64,000 nucleotides of DNA, from contig CAWBKX010000002.1 of NCBI GenBank assembly GCA_963789565.1, positions 372,001-436,000 of the forward strand, written 5' to 3'. The position numbers and the translations under genes were made by a program. A model generated the notes under the pieces. That model was given only the letters and a program-made list of their open reading frames with translations, was not told where the DNA came from and did no database searches. The DNA is from CALAGB01 sp963789565. Its GTDB lineage: Bacteria; Chloroflexota; Chloroflexia; Thermomicrobiales; Thermomicrobiaceae. Numbering within the stretch: position 1 is the first letter of the stretch; the number at the start of each line of letters is the position of its first letter. Shown one piece after another: positions 33,241-41,308 of this stretch.

Positions 33241-35148
33241 GTGAGTCAAAATCGTCGAAGAGGTGGTCGCGGCGGAGGACGTAATCGCTCCTCACGAGAT
33301 CGTAATAACCCAGCTTCGCAACCAGGAGGACGCTCGACCCAGGTGATGGAAGGCCGCAGGCCGGCTCCGCCATCCGGTCCAGTGGTCATCGGTTCAGCCA
33401 TGTCGGTCGGCGAGCTTGCCGATGCGCTTGGCATCAATCCGGTTGAGGTCATCAAGAACCTCATGGGCCGGAACATCATGGCCAACATCAATCAGCAGAT
33501 CGACTTCGACACGGCTTCCAGTGTCGCCGCGGACCTCGGCTTTGAAACTGAAGAGCACGTTCCAGAGGTTGTCCAACACGCAAACGCGGCGGTTGAAAAC
33601 CGTCGTGACGAGGGCGCTACCGACCCGGACGCCATCACCCGGCCGCCGGTCGTCACCATCATGGGTCACGTCGACCACGGTAAAACAAAGCTCCTCGACG
33701 CCATTCGTGAGACGAACGTTGCCGAGGGTGAGGCGGGTGGCATTACCCAGCATATCGGTGCCTATCAGGTCGACATTCAGGGGCGCAAAATCACGTTCCT
33801 CGATACGCCTGGCCACGAAGCCTTCACCGCTATGCGTGCTCGCGGCGCCCAGGTGACCGACATCGCAGTGCTGGTCGTGGCTGCCGACGACGGAGTCATG
33901 CCGCAGACGCGTGAGGCTGTCAACCACGCACGCGCGGCGAACGTTCCGATCATCGTAGCTGTCAACAAGATCGACCTGCCCTCCGCAAATCCAGACCGAG
34001 TCAAGCAGCAGTTGTCCGATATTGGAGTCATCCCTGAGAACTATGGCGGCGACGTTCCGTTCGTCGAGATCTCCGCGAAAGAGAAGCTCGGAATTGACGA
34101 ACTGCTCGAGATGATCTTGCTGGTTGCCGATCTCCAGGATCTCAAGGCCAACCCGCACAAGCCGGCTATCGGAGTTATCATCGAAGCCAAGGTTGACCGA
34201 AGCCGTGGCCCGGTGGCTACCGCACTCATTCAATCCGGAACGCTCAGCATTCGTGACATCGTCGTGGTCGGCGCCACCTGGGGCCGCATCAAAGCCATGA
34301 ATGACGATCGAAACCGCAAGCTACGGCGTGCCGAGCCGGCCATGCCGGTCGAACTTCTTGGTCTGCTCGAGGTCCCTGAAGCCGGAGACATCCTCCAGGT
34401 TGTCGAAGATGAGAAGAGCGCACGAGCATTGGCCGAAGAGCGTTCCAGACAACGACGAGCCGAGGCGTTCACGGAGACGCGCGTCATCAAGCTCGACGAG
34501 ATTTACTCCCACATCCAGGAAGGCGAAACCCAGGAACTGCGAGTGGTCCTCAAAGGGGACGTGCAGGGTTCGCTAGAAGCCATCCAGGGCACGTTGATGA
34601 AGTTGAACGAGGAGTCGTCGACCGTTGGCGTCAAGGTGGTCCACACCGGCACTGGCGCGATCTCCGAATCGGACGTGATGTTGGCCGTCGCCTCGGGCGC
34701 GATCATCATCGGATTCAATGTCCGACCAGACGCCGCCGCGAGACGCGCGGCCGACAACGCGGGCGTCGACATTCGCTACTACAACATCATTTACAACTTG
34801 GTCGACGAGATGCGCGCGGCCATGACCGGTCTGCTGGCACCAGAGCAGAAGGAAGTTACCGACGGCTACGCCGAGGTTCGCGACACGTTCCGCCTACCGA
34901 CACGAGACGTGGTTGCTGGGCTTTACGTGCTGGACGGCAAGGCCAACCGCAACGCCCGGGTGCGTGTGTTGCGCAACGGCACCGTGCTCCACGACGGTGT
35001 CGTGGCTTCGCTGAAGCGCTTCAAGGACGACGTCCGAGAAGTGCAAGCCGGCTATGAATGCGGCATCACCATCGACGGCTTCAACGATATTGAGGTAAGC
35101 GACCAAATCGAGTTCTATCACACCGAAGAGGTCGCTCGAACGCTGTAG
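33241..35148 (+). CDS. infB: Translation initiation factor IF-2
   Basis: A 635-aa GTPase that loads initiator tRNA. The N-terminal domain is short: a basic Gly/Arg stretch followed by an IF2_N module (MSVGELADALGINPVEVIKN). The G domain has GHVDHGKT, DTPGHEAF, NKID and the following SAKE. Domain II and the C-terminal fMet-tRNA-binding domain (YECGITIDGFNDI) complete it. The start is GTG 33241 behind AAGGAGG. Confidence 0.97.
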   Translation: MSQNRRRGGRGGGRNRSSRDRNNPASQPGGRSTQVMEGRRPAPPSGPVVIGSAMSVGELADALGINPVEVIKNLMGRNIMANINQQIDFDTASSVAADLGFETEEHVPEVVQHANAAVENRRDEGATDPDAITRPPVVTIMGHVDHGKTKLLDAIRETNVAEGEAGGITQHIGAYQVDIQGRKITFLDTPGHEAFTAMRARGAQVTDIAVLVVAADDGVMPQTREAVNHARAANVPIIVAVNKIDLPSANPDRVKQQLSDIGVIPENYGGDVPFVEISAKEKLGIDELLEMILLVADLQDLKANPHKPAIGVIIEAKVDRSRGPVATALIQSGTLSIRDIVVVGATWGRIKAMNDDRNRKLRRAEPAMPVELLGLLEVPEAGDILQVVEDEKSARALAEERSRQRRAEAFTETRVIKLDEIYSHIQEGETQELRVVLKGDVQGSLEAIQGTLMKLNEESSTVGVKVVHTGTGAISESDVMLAVASGAIIIGFNVRPDAAARRAADNAGVDIRYYNIIYNLVDEMRAAMTGLLAPEQKEVTDGYAEVRDTFRLPTRDVVAGLYVLDGKANRNARVRVLRNGTVLHDGVVASLKRFKDDVREVQAGYECGITIDGFNDIEVSDQIEFYHTEEVARTL

Positions 35149-35156
35149 CGAACGAA

Positions 35157-35193
35157 AGACGGGCTCCGAGATTCTCGGGGCTCGTCTTTTTAT
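35157..35193 (+). terminator. Terminator inside the translation cluster, after infB
   Basis: AGACGGGCTCCGAG pairs with CTCGGGGCTCGTCT (14 bp with two G-T pairs, loop ATT), followed by TTTTATT. It lies between infB and rbfA, so rbfA and later genes depend on readthrough or on another promoter. Confidence 0.8.
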
Positions 35194-35238
35194 TCGATCG
35201 CCGCGCGCTCATCCTGTCGAGCGAAAGGAATCAGCCTG

Positions 35239-35634
35239 ATGAGCTCTCGACGACAATTGCAGATTTCCGAATTCTTGCGCGAAGAGATCAGCGAAATCGT
35301 GCTTCGCGAATTGAAGGATCCCAGATTGGGTCTCGTCAGCATCACGCACGTTGACGTGAGTCCAGACTTGCGCCATGCCCAGGCGTTCGTCTCCGTGCTT
35401 GGAACGGAAGAGGAATTCGGAGCGGCGGTGACGGCTCTGAACGGCGCATCGGGCTTCATTCGACACCAGCTCAAGCCGAGAATGCATACGCGGAATATTC
35501 CGGATATCTCATTTCGCGCGGATCACTCGATGCAACGCGCGGAACAGATGACGCGAACACTCAATGAGATCCGCCAGCACGACGCGGCGGCCGAGAAACC
35601 CGCGCAAGGTGAGGACGATATCGAACGTGACTGA
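35239..35634 (+). CDS. rbfA: Ribosome-binding factor A
   Basis: A 131-aa 30S maturation factor. The KH-like fold is evident: QLQISEFLREEISEIVLREL, DPRLGLVSITHVDVSPDLRHA (split), AFVSVLG and PDISFRADHS. The C-terminal 25 residues are acidic. GAAAGGAA precedes ATG 35239. The stop overlaps the following GTG start. Confidence 0.94.
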   Translation: MSSRRQLQISEFLREEISEIVLRELKDPRLGLVSITHVDVSPDLRHAQAFVSVLGTEEEFGAAVTALNGASGFIRHQLKPRMHTRNIPDISFRADHSMQRAEQMTRTLNEIRQHDAAAEKPAQGEDDIERD

Positions 35635-36679
35635 TTCCGTTTCCGCAACCGACGCAACGTCAAGCGACCAGAAGTCGGTCGCTGCGTCGTTTGCTCACAT
35701 CTGGGACGTGGTTTCCGAGGCCAACAGCCTTCTGATTGCCACACACGCACACCCTGACGCCGATGCCGTCGCCTCAGCGCTCGCGGTAGCCGATCTGCTC
35801 GCGGCAAAGGGAAAGAATGTCATTCCGGTTGTCGGCGATGGAGACCTGCCCGATACGCTGGTCTTTCTTCCGGGAGCGGAGCGTCTCAGGCAGCCCAGCG
35901 AAATCCAGCGCGCGGAGTTTGACGCCATTTTTGTCGTCGATTGCGCCGATTTGCATCGCATGGGTCCGCTATACTACAAACACAACGCCTGGTTTGATGG
36001 CAGTGTGCCGCTGGTGAGCGTCGACCATCATGTCACCAATGCCGGATTTGGTGTGGCCTCTGTTGTTGATCCGAGCGCCGCAGCGACCTGCGAAATCCTC
36101 ACGATGATGTTCACAGAGCTGAACGTGAAGATCGGTCGAGACGTGGCGACCTGCCTGGCGGCCGGAATCTACGGCGACACGTTGGGGCTCAAAACGCCCA
36201 GCACCACAAGCCGGACACTGCGCGTCGCGGCGGACCTGGTCGACTGCGACGCCGACATCGTCGCGATCGTCGACAGCCTTTTTCGCGTCAAACCCTACTC
36301 CACGGTGCGCCTCTGGGGACACGCGTTGCGACGCGCCTCGATGCTCGGACCAATTGTTTGGACTGAGATCACGCCCGATATGCTGGTGGAGAGTGGCGCG
36401 CTTTCGTCGGAAGGCGAAGGGATCGTCAATTTCATTGCCGGAACGCGCGAAGCCACTGTCGGCATCCTCCTCTACCAGAATCCTGGCGGCTGGCGAGCCA
36501 GCTTGCGTGCCATTGCCGACGACGTTGACGTGGCCAAGCTCGCTCAGCTGTACGGTGGCGGCGGTCACAGTCGCGCCGCGGGCTGCAGCCTACCCCCAGG
36601 CGACCAGTCTCGCGACAACTTCTTACGCGATATCTCCAGACGCGTTACCGCCCGCGATTTCACGTCCACGTCCTCCTGA
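35627..36679 (+). CDS. DHH/DHHA1 phosphoesterase (NrnA-like nanoRNase)
   Basis: A 350-aa phosphoesterase. The DHH domain carries ATHAHPDADAVASALA, VVDCADL and the family triad VSVDHHVTN. The DHHA1 domain ends GGGGHSRAAGC. NrnA-type enzymes degrade short RNAs and pAp. The start is GTG 35627, overlapping the rbfA stop by 8 nt. The stop overlaps truB by one base (TGATG). The position between rbfA and truB is typical of Gram-positive-like clusters. Confidence 0.92.
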   Translation: MTDSVSATDATSSDQKSVAASFAHIWDVVSEANSLLIATHAHPDADAVASALAVADLLAAKGKNVIPVVGDGDLPDTLVFLPGAERLRQPSEIQRAEFDAIFVVDCADLHRMGPLYYKHNAWFDGSVPLVSVDHHVTNAGFGVASVVDPSAAATCEILTMMFTELNVKIGRDVATCLAAGIYGDTLGLKTPSTTSRTLRVAADLVDCDADIVAIVDSLFRVKPYSTVRLWGHALRRASMLGPIVWTEITPDMLVESGALSSEGEGIVNFIAGTREATVGILLYQNPGGWRASLRAIADDVDVAKLAQLYGGGGHSRAAGCSLPPGDQSRDNFLRDISRRVTARDFTSTSS

Positions 36680-37575
36680 TGGCTGATGTCCACGGTCTGC
36701 TCATTGTCGACAAGCCCCGTGGAATCACCTCGCATGACGTCGTAGCGCGCCTCCGACGCGTCCTGAAGACTCGCAAAGTTGGTCATGCGGGCACGCTCGA
36801 CCCCGCGGCTGAGGGCGTCCTCGTCATTGCGGTGGGTCGTGCCACCAAGCTTCTGTCGCACCTCTCCGACTCACGTAAGCGCTATGCGGCCCACGTCGTG
36901 CTCGGAATTGAGTCGATCAGTGGCGACGTCGAAGGTCCGGCGCTATCGCCGATTCATCGCGACTCTCCGCCGGCACTTGATGAAGTGAAAGACGTCGTAC
37001 GTAGCTTTGTCGGTCAACAGACTCAGGTGCCTCCGGCACATTCAGCGGTGAAAGTGAAGGGAGAGCGTCTCTACAAGCAGGCGCGTCGCGGCGTGGATGT
37101 CGATGTCCCAGCTCGCACGGTCACGATCGGTTCGTTGAGCATCGCCGAATACGTTTACCCAGATCTCGTGCTGGATATCGAGTGTTCGGCGGGGACCTAC
37201 ATTCGATCTCTCGCGCGCGACATTGGACTGAGTCTTTGTACCGGCGCGTACCTGCACTACTTGCTGCGTGTCAGATCTGGAACATTTGAGATCTCGGAAG
37301 CGTGGTCGCTGAACCAGTTGCAGCAGGAATTATCACCAGCCACGTTTGCCACGTTTGCGTTGCACCCGGCGCGAGTTCCCGCGGACGCACGTTCACTCTT
37401 GCTTGAATCCGACGGAACTCGCGCATGGTATGATGGGCGACCGGTGGTCGCGAGGAAACCCACAGTGGCAAGCGCGACGGCGCACGCGTTCCGTCCGGAT
37501 GGATCGTGGCTGGGCGCGGGCGAATTCAATCCAATTGACGCGAGTTATCAGCCTCGAATTGTCGTGCATGAATGA
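36679..37575 (+). CDS. truB: tRNA pseudouridine-55 synthase
   Basis: A 298-aa pseudouridine synthase that modifies U55 of the T-loop. The catalytic Asp lies in HAGTLDPAAEGVL, preceded by DKPRGITSHDVVARLRR. Other conserved pieces are QVPPAHSAVKVKGERLYK and CSAGTYIRSLARDIG. A C-terminal PUA-like extension (about 240-298) is present. ATG 36679 is coupled to nrnA. Confidence 0.96.
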   Translation: MADVHGLLIVDKPRGITSHDVVARLRRVLKTRKVGHAGTLDPAAEGVLVIAVGRATKLLSHLSDSRKRYAAHVVLGIESISGDVEGPALSPIHRDSPPALDEVKDVVRSFVGQQTQVPPAHSAVKVKGERLYKQARRGVDVDVPARTVTIGSLSIAEYVYPDLVLDIECSAGTYIRSLARDIGLSLCTGAYLHYLLRVRSGTFEISEAWSLNQLQQELSPATFATFALHPARVPADARSLLLESDGTRAWYDGRPVVARKPTVASATAHAFRPDGSWLGAGEFNPIDASYQPRIVVHE

Positions 37576-37591
37576 TCATGGGAGGACGCGG

Positions 37592-38596
37592 GTGAGCCCG
37601 CAGCTTTTTCCTGACCGCGAACAGAGCGCTAGCGCGCGACACGTCGTCACCATCGGTAATTTTGACGGGGTCCACCTCGGTCACCAGCATTTGATCGATG
37701 CGGTTGTCTCGAGCGCTCACGAACGTGGCGTGCGCTCAGCGGTGCTGACATTTGATCCATTGCCCCTAGAGGTCTTGCGCCCAGACGTGCATCTTCCAAG
37801 ATTGACGTCGACTGCTGATCGACTCAGTTTGATCGGTTCATTGGGCGTCGACGAGGTCGTTCCAATTCGGTTCACGCGCGATGTCGCAGGGCTCGAGCCA
37901 ACAGAGTTCATCAGGCAGGTTGTCGACGCATTTCACCCGACCGAGATCATCGTCGGCGCCGACTTCGTCTTCGGTCACAACCGCTCTGGCAACCCCGACG
38001 TCCTTGCTCAGCGTGGAGCGCTGCACAATTATTCCATGCGGATCATCGATCGAATTGGGGACGGCGATGCCGACTTCAGTAGCAGCCTCGTGCGTGCGCG
38101 TTTGAGCGAAGGGGACGTGAGGTTCGCCGAAACGTTGCTCGGCCGTCCGTTCTTTTTGCGCGGCACAGTCACCGAGGGAAAGCGACGAGGTCGACAGCTT
38201 GGCTTTCCCACCGCCAACCTCAGGGTGCTGGACAACGTCATTGTCCCGGCCGACGGTATCTATGCCGCCATGACTCAGACTTCGCCCGGTGACGATCTGA
38301 TCCCATCGATGGTTTACGTGGGAACCAACTCAACTTTCTCGGAGCACACGCGTGCGATTGAGGTCAACTTGATCGGCTACAGCGGTAACCTCTATGACTC
38401 AAAGCTTGCAGTCCTCTTCGTTGATCGAGTGCGTGGGGACCAAACATTTGAGTCCGCCGATGCTCTGGTCGCGCAGATGCTCCGCGACCAGCAAAAGACC
38501 GAACAGTTGGTTGCTGACATCGGCGTCGACTGGCCGGGCAAGGGCGTGCAAGCAATTCTGGGAATTGGAAAAGGAGCACTGACCGGTGACAGGTAG
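37592..38596 (+). CDS. ribF: Bifunctional riboflavin kinase / FAD synthetase
   Basis: A 334-aa two-domain enzyme. The N-terminal FMN adenylyltransferase has GNFDGVHLGHQHLI and IVGADFVFGHNRSG. The C-terminal riboflavin kinase has RGTVTEGKRRGRQLGFPTAN. It makes FMN and FAD, cofactors used by many enzymes encoded in this window. I chose GTG 37592 because GGGAGG lies 6 nt upstream. ATG 37568, overlapping truB, is an alternative. Confidence 0.95.
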   Translation: MSPQLFPDREQSASARHVVTIGNFDGVHLGHQHLIDAVVSSAHERGVRSAVLTFDPLPLEVLRPDVHLPRLTSTADRLSLIGSLGVDEVVPIRFTRDVAGLEPTEFIRQVVDAFHPTEIIVGADFVFGHNRSGNPDVLAQRGALHNYSMRIIDRIGDGDADFSSSLVRARLSEGDVRFAETLLGRPFFLRGTVTEGKRRGRQLGFPTANLRVLDNVIVPADGIYAAMTQTSPGDDLIPSMVYVGTNSTFSEHTRAIEVNLIGYSGNLYDSKLAVLFVDRVRGDQTFESADALVAQMLRDQQKTEQLVADIGVDWPGKGVQAILGIGKGALTGDR

Positions 38597-39797
38597 TTCC
38601 GCGGATCGGGAAGCCGCAGTCGAAGCACTTCTGACGCGCGCGGTCGCGGACGTTATCGTCCGTGACGACTTGAAAAAGAAGTTGCTCGGGGATCGGCCCC
38701 TGCGCGTCAAGTTCGGTGTCGACCCGACTCGTCCGGACATCCACCTTGGTCACTACGCCGGTTTTCGTAAGCTCCGTGAGTTTCAGGCCATGGGCCACAG
38801 GGTCGTCGTGATCATCGGCGATTGGACCGCACGCATCGGCGATCCGTCGGGTCGCTCGGCGCAACGGCAGATGCTGACGGTCGAAGAAGTCGAGCACAAT
38901 GCGCAGACGTATCTGGACCAGATGTCCAAGGTGGTGGACACCGAGCGCGCGGAGGTCGTTCGACAGAGCACCTGGTTTGGGAACTTCTCGCTTACCGACG
39001 TCATTCACTTGACCAGTAAGTACACGGTCGCGCGCATGCTGGAGCGGGAGGACTTCGCCAGTCGCTACTCCCAGGGCTCTCCCATCGCCATCACCGAGCT
39101 TCTCTACCCGTTGCTGCAGGCCTACGACTCGGTTGCCGTCCATGCTGACGTGGAAGTCGGAGGTACGGATCAAACCTTCAATCTCCTGGTCGGCCGCGAC
39201 ATTCAGCGTGACATGGATCAAGAGCCGCAGAACATTCTGACGTGGCCTCTCCTGGTAGGCACCGACGGCTCACAGAAAATGAGCAAGAGCCTCGACAACT
39301 ACGTTGGCGTCAACGAAGCACCCAACGTGATGTATGGGAAGATTATGTCGATTTCCGACGTGGCTATGCCGGAGTATTTTCGGCTGTTGACGGACATTCC
39401 CACTGACGAAGTCCAGCGGATGCTTTCGGCCGCTGACCGCGGCGAGATGAATCCGCGCGACATCAAAGACAAGCTCGCCGTGCGGATCGTGACCGACCTT
39501 CACGACGCTCAGGCCGCACAGGAAGCGCGCGACGAATTCGATCGCGTCTTCCGCCAGCATGAAATGCCGTCGGACCTTGAGGAGTTCAGCGTTGCGGCGG
39601 GATCGCGCATCATTTCGGTCATCCTGAGTGCCGGCATGGCCAACTCAGGCAACGAAGCGCGCAGGCTGATCGAAGGAAAAGCCGTGCGCTTGGACGGAGA
39701 GCGCATTACTGACCCGAACGCGACCATTACGATCGACAAATCGGCCGTGCTGCAGGTGGGACCGTTGCGCTGGGCACGGCTGATTCCGGATTCATAA
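38586..39797 (+). CDS. tyrS: Tyrosyl-tRNA synthetase
   Basis: A 403-aa class I synthetase. The HIGH-like motif is HLGH, the second signature is KMSKSLDN, and a C-terminal S4 RNA-binding domain is present (SNEARRLIEGKAVRLDGERI-like). The HLGH and tail resemble the TyrRS-Z type rather than E. coli TyrS. GTG 38586 has GGAG upstream and lies within the end of ribF (11-nt overlap). Confidence 0.94.
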   Translation: MTGSSADREAAVEALLTRAVADVIVRDDLKKKLLGDRPLRVKFGVDPTRPDIHLGHYAGFRKLREFQAMGHRVVVIIGDWTARIGDPSGRSAQRQMLTVEEVEHNAQTYLDQMSKVVDTERAEVVRQSTWFGNFSLTDVIHLTSKYTVARMLEREDFASRYSQGSPIAITELLYPLLQAYDSVAVHADVEVGGTDQTFNLLVGRDIQRDMDQEPQNILTWPLLVGTDGSQKMSKSLDNYVGVNEAPNVMYGKIMSISDVAMPEYFRLLTDIPTDEVQRMLSAADRGEMNPRDIKDKLAVRIVTDLHDAQAAQEARDEFDRVFRQHEMPSDLEEFSVAAGSRIISVILSAGMANSGNEARRLIEGKAVRLDGERITDPNATITIDKSAVLQVGPLRWARLIPDS

Positions 39798-39835
39798 GGA
39801 CCTTCGAGTCATCCAGAACCGAGCTTCGATCGTGC

Positions 39836-39841
39836 TATACT
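39836..39841 (+). promoter_or_regulatory. -10 box (TATACT) before tRNA-Pro
   Basis: TATACT ends 21 bp before the mature tRNA-Pro. No matching -35 is seen at the right distance. Confidence 0.4.
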
Positions 39842-39862
39842 AAGTGGCGCGATCAGCATCGC

Positions 39863-39935
39863 CGGGGTGTGGCGCAGTTGGCAGCGCGCGGCGTTTGGGA
39901 CGCTGAGGTCGGAGGTTCAAGTCCTCTCACCCCGA
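39863..39935 (+). tRNA. tRNA-Pro (anticodon TGG)
   Basis: The acceptor stem is CGGGGTG/CACCCCG with discriminator A. The D-stem is GCGC/GCGC and the anticodon loop TTTGGGA carries TGG at 39896-39898. The T-arm is GGAGG-TTCAAGT-CCTCT. No CCA is encoded. It lies 4 bp before tRNA-Gly. Confidence 0.96.
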
Positions 39936-39939
39936 CTCC

Positions 39940-40012
39940 GCGGGAGTAACTCAGTTGGTAGAGTGCCTGCCTTCCAAGCAGGTTGTCGCGAGTTCGAGTC
40001 TCGTCTCCCGCT
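39940..40012 (+). tRNA. tRNA-Gly (anticodon TCC)
   Basis: The acceptor stem is GCGGGAG/CTCCCGC with discriminator T. The anticodon stem CCTGC/GCAGG frames the loop CTTCCAA with TCC at 39973-39975. The T-arm is GCGAG-TTCGAGT-CTCGT. No CCA is encoded. Confidence 0.97.
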
Positions 40013-40017
40013 CGAAA

Positions 40018-40050
40018 GCCCGCCTTCACGCGAAGGCGGGCATTTTGTTT
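40018..40050 (+). terminator. Terminator of the tRNA-Pro/Gly unit
   Basis: GCCCGCCTTC pairs with GAAGGCGGGC (10 bp, loop ACGC), followed by ATTTTGTTT. Confidence 0.85.
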
Positions 40051-40072
40051 CCCTCGCATTTGCGCTTCAATA

Positions 40073-40096
40073 GTACGGGCGACCCATGCGTCGCCC
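40073..40096 (+). repeat. REP-like palindromic repeat, copy 1
   Basis: GTAC followed by GGGCGACCCATGCGTCGCCC. This is a 20-bp near-perfect palindrome with one mismatched pair. Copy 2 is inverted 125 bp downstream. Confidence 0.7.
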
Positions 40097-40220
40097 ACCT
40101 CTTTCGCGCCAACACCTTCCCTATCGGCCATCATCGAGCCTAATCGAAGAAGCAATGCTCGAGCATGGCTTCATCGTCGCTCCGCGCGTATCGATAACCG
40201 TTGAGACGCACGACATCTTT

Positions 40221-40244
40221 GGGCGACGCATGCGTCGCCCGTAC
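40221..40244 (-). repeat. REP-like palindromic repeat, copy 2 (inverted)
   Basis: GGGCGACGCATGCGTCGCCC (40221-40240) is a perfect 20-bp palindrome followed by GTAC. Read on the minus strand it matches copy 1, including the GTAC flank. Confidence 0.75.
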
Positions 40245-40335
40245 GGTGGGAAGTGTGTGGACGAGTTGGACGCTCCGACCCGAGGACGAAGGCAAGCTCG
40301 CCCCTACCTGCGAATGAGGTTGGTCCTCAAACCAC

Positions 40336-40364
40336 TTGACAGACCCAACACCTTACCATATAGT
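40336..40364 (+). promoter_or_regulatory. Strong promoter of the SRPBCC-arsR operon
   Basis: A consensus -35 TTGACA (40336-40341), a 17-bp spacer and TATAGT (40359-40364). This is the best sigma-70-type promoter in the window. The -10 lies inside the first operator dyad. Confidence 0.8.
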
Positions 40365-40369
40365 AATGT
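40351..40369 (+). promoter_or_regulatory. Operator dyad 1 (CCTTAC-N6-GTAATGT)
   Basis: CCTTAC CATATA GTAATGT has dyad symmetry TTAC-N6-GTAA and covers the -10 box. The identical outer sequence repeats 29 bp downstream. This is the arrangement expected for an autoregulated ArsR-family repressor. Confidence 0.65.
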
Positions 40370-40379
40370 AATGGAAACG

Positions 40380-40398
40380 CCTTACTGTTCGGTAATGT
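40380..40398 (+). promoter_or_regulatory. Operator dyad 2 (CCTTAC-N6-GTAATGT)
   Basis: CCTTAC TGTTCG GTAATGT is the second copy, just past the transcription start. All 13 outer bases match dyad 1 while the central six differ, which marks the arms as the conserved, bound part. Confidence 0.65.
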
Positions 40399-40415
40399 TT
40401 TCGGAGGTGATTCTC

Positions 40416-40844
40416 GTGCCTGCTGTGGAACGGTCGATCGAGATTCAGGCCCCGCCGAGCGCGGTGTGGCGTTGGCTCGCAACTCCAGAGGCGCTCCGTC
40501 GCTGGATCAGTCCCAATCTGGAGATTGACCTCAGGGTCGGTGGTGAGTACCGCATGCTTGGATCGGACGGTGAAACGAGCATCAGTGGTCGCGTGCTGGA
40601 GCTCGTGCCTGAGGGACAACTGGTGCTGTCCTGGTTCGAAGAGGGCGGAGATTGGATCTACCCCGCCCGTCTGCTCGTCACACTCACCCCGACGGCGACT
40701 GGCACGCGAGTCTGCCTGGTGCACGACGGGTTCGCTGGTATCGGCAAGGCAGCCTGGCCGCAGACGGTTCAAGCGTATGAGCGTGGGGCCGACCGACATC
40801 AAATCTTGCAAGCGCTCGCCGAGCTGGTCTCGTCCGGTGTCTAG
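40416..40844 (+). CDS. SRPBCC/AHSA1-domain protein
   Basis: A 142-aa START-like fold protein. Family features are visible: VERSIEIQAPPSAVWRWLATPEAL, RRWISPNLEIDLRVGGEYRM and GRVLELVPEGQLVLSWFEEGG (quoted in parts), closing with a long C-terminal helix. Such proteins bind hydrophobic ligands and are very often paired with ArsR regulators. GTG 40416 has GGAGG at 8 nt. Earlier in-frame ATGs at 40371 and 40395 lie in the operator region without ribosome sites. The end overlaps arsR by 8 nt. Confidence 0.88.
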   Translation: MPAVERSIEIQAPPSAVWRWLATPEALRRWISPNLEIDLRVGGEYRMLGSDGETSISGRVLELVPEGQLVLSWFEEGGDWIYPARLLVTLTPTATGTRVCLVHDGFAGIGKAAWPQTVQAYERGADRHQILQALAELVSSGV

Positions 40845-41172
40845 CACCAGCGACAACCTGTTCCGCGTACTGGCTGATCCCACGCGCCGGCACATTCTGG
40901 ATCTGCTCGCTGAGCGCAGGACGATGACGGTCAGCGAGCTCGCCGCGGAATTTCCAGATCTGGTTGATTCGGGGATCTCAAAGCATCTGATGGTGCTGCG
41001 CGAAGTCGGCCTGGTCGCCGCGACGAAGGACGGCAGGAACCGCGTCTACCGTATCGACGCCGACGCAATGGCCGATGCGCTGACTCCGTGGATCGCCAAA
41101 TACGAGCCTTATTGGGCCGACGCGTTGGAACGATTGCGCAGACTCGCGGAAGAAGAGAAAGCGCCAGAATAG
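40837..41172 (+). CDS. ArsR-family transcriptional regulator
   Basis: A 111-aa winged-helix repressor: NLFRVLADPTRRHILDLLAE, MTVSELAAEF, SGISKHLMVLREVGLV (recognition helix), GRNRVYRID (wing). The metal-binding ELCVCDL box is absent, so it is probably a non-metal sensor like other SRPBCC-linked members. GTG 40837 lies within the end of the SRPBCC gene. It is the likely ligand of the paired dyads upstream. Confidence 0.9.
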   Translation: MSSTSDNLFRVLADPTRRHILDLLAERRTMTVSELAAEFPDLVDSGISKHLMVLREVGLVAATKDGRNRVYRIDADAMADALTPWIAKYEPYWADALERLRRLAEEEKAPE

Positions 41173-41217
41173 CGCGATCGTTGAATCGCGTGATCACATC
41201 TCACCATTGCAGCCAAA

Positions 41218-41257
41218 CGGACGCCTGGCCCCGAACACGGTTTGGGCCAGACGTCCG
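41218..41257. terminator. Hairpin between convergent arsR and ferritin-like genes
   Basis: CGGACG-c-CTGGCCC pairs with GGGCCAG-a-CGTCCG around a 12-nt loop (one mismatch). There is no T-tract, so a terminator role is tentative. Confidence 0.35.
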
Positions 41258-41308
41258 AATTCGGCGCAGTCGTCGCCATATGGAAACCAACGTGACAATC
41301 GAGGCTGG

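Larger units (their letters stand above)
40051..40335. other. Gene-free stretch after the tRNAs
   Basis: I see no credible coding sequence here. The stretch holds the inverted REP-like pair and, near 40290-40306, a GCAAGCTCGCCCCTAC stretch resembling the end of another short interspersed repeat. It looks like a small non-coding repeat cluster inserted between the tRNA unit and the arsR operon. Confidence 0.55.

Noticed and set aside
40086..40415. N-terminal extension of the SRPBCC protein
   Set aside because: It translates the REP-like palindromes, promoter and operators (repetitive Arg/Pro-rich text); the GGAGG before GTG 40416 sets the start.
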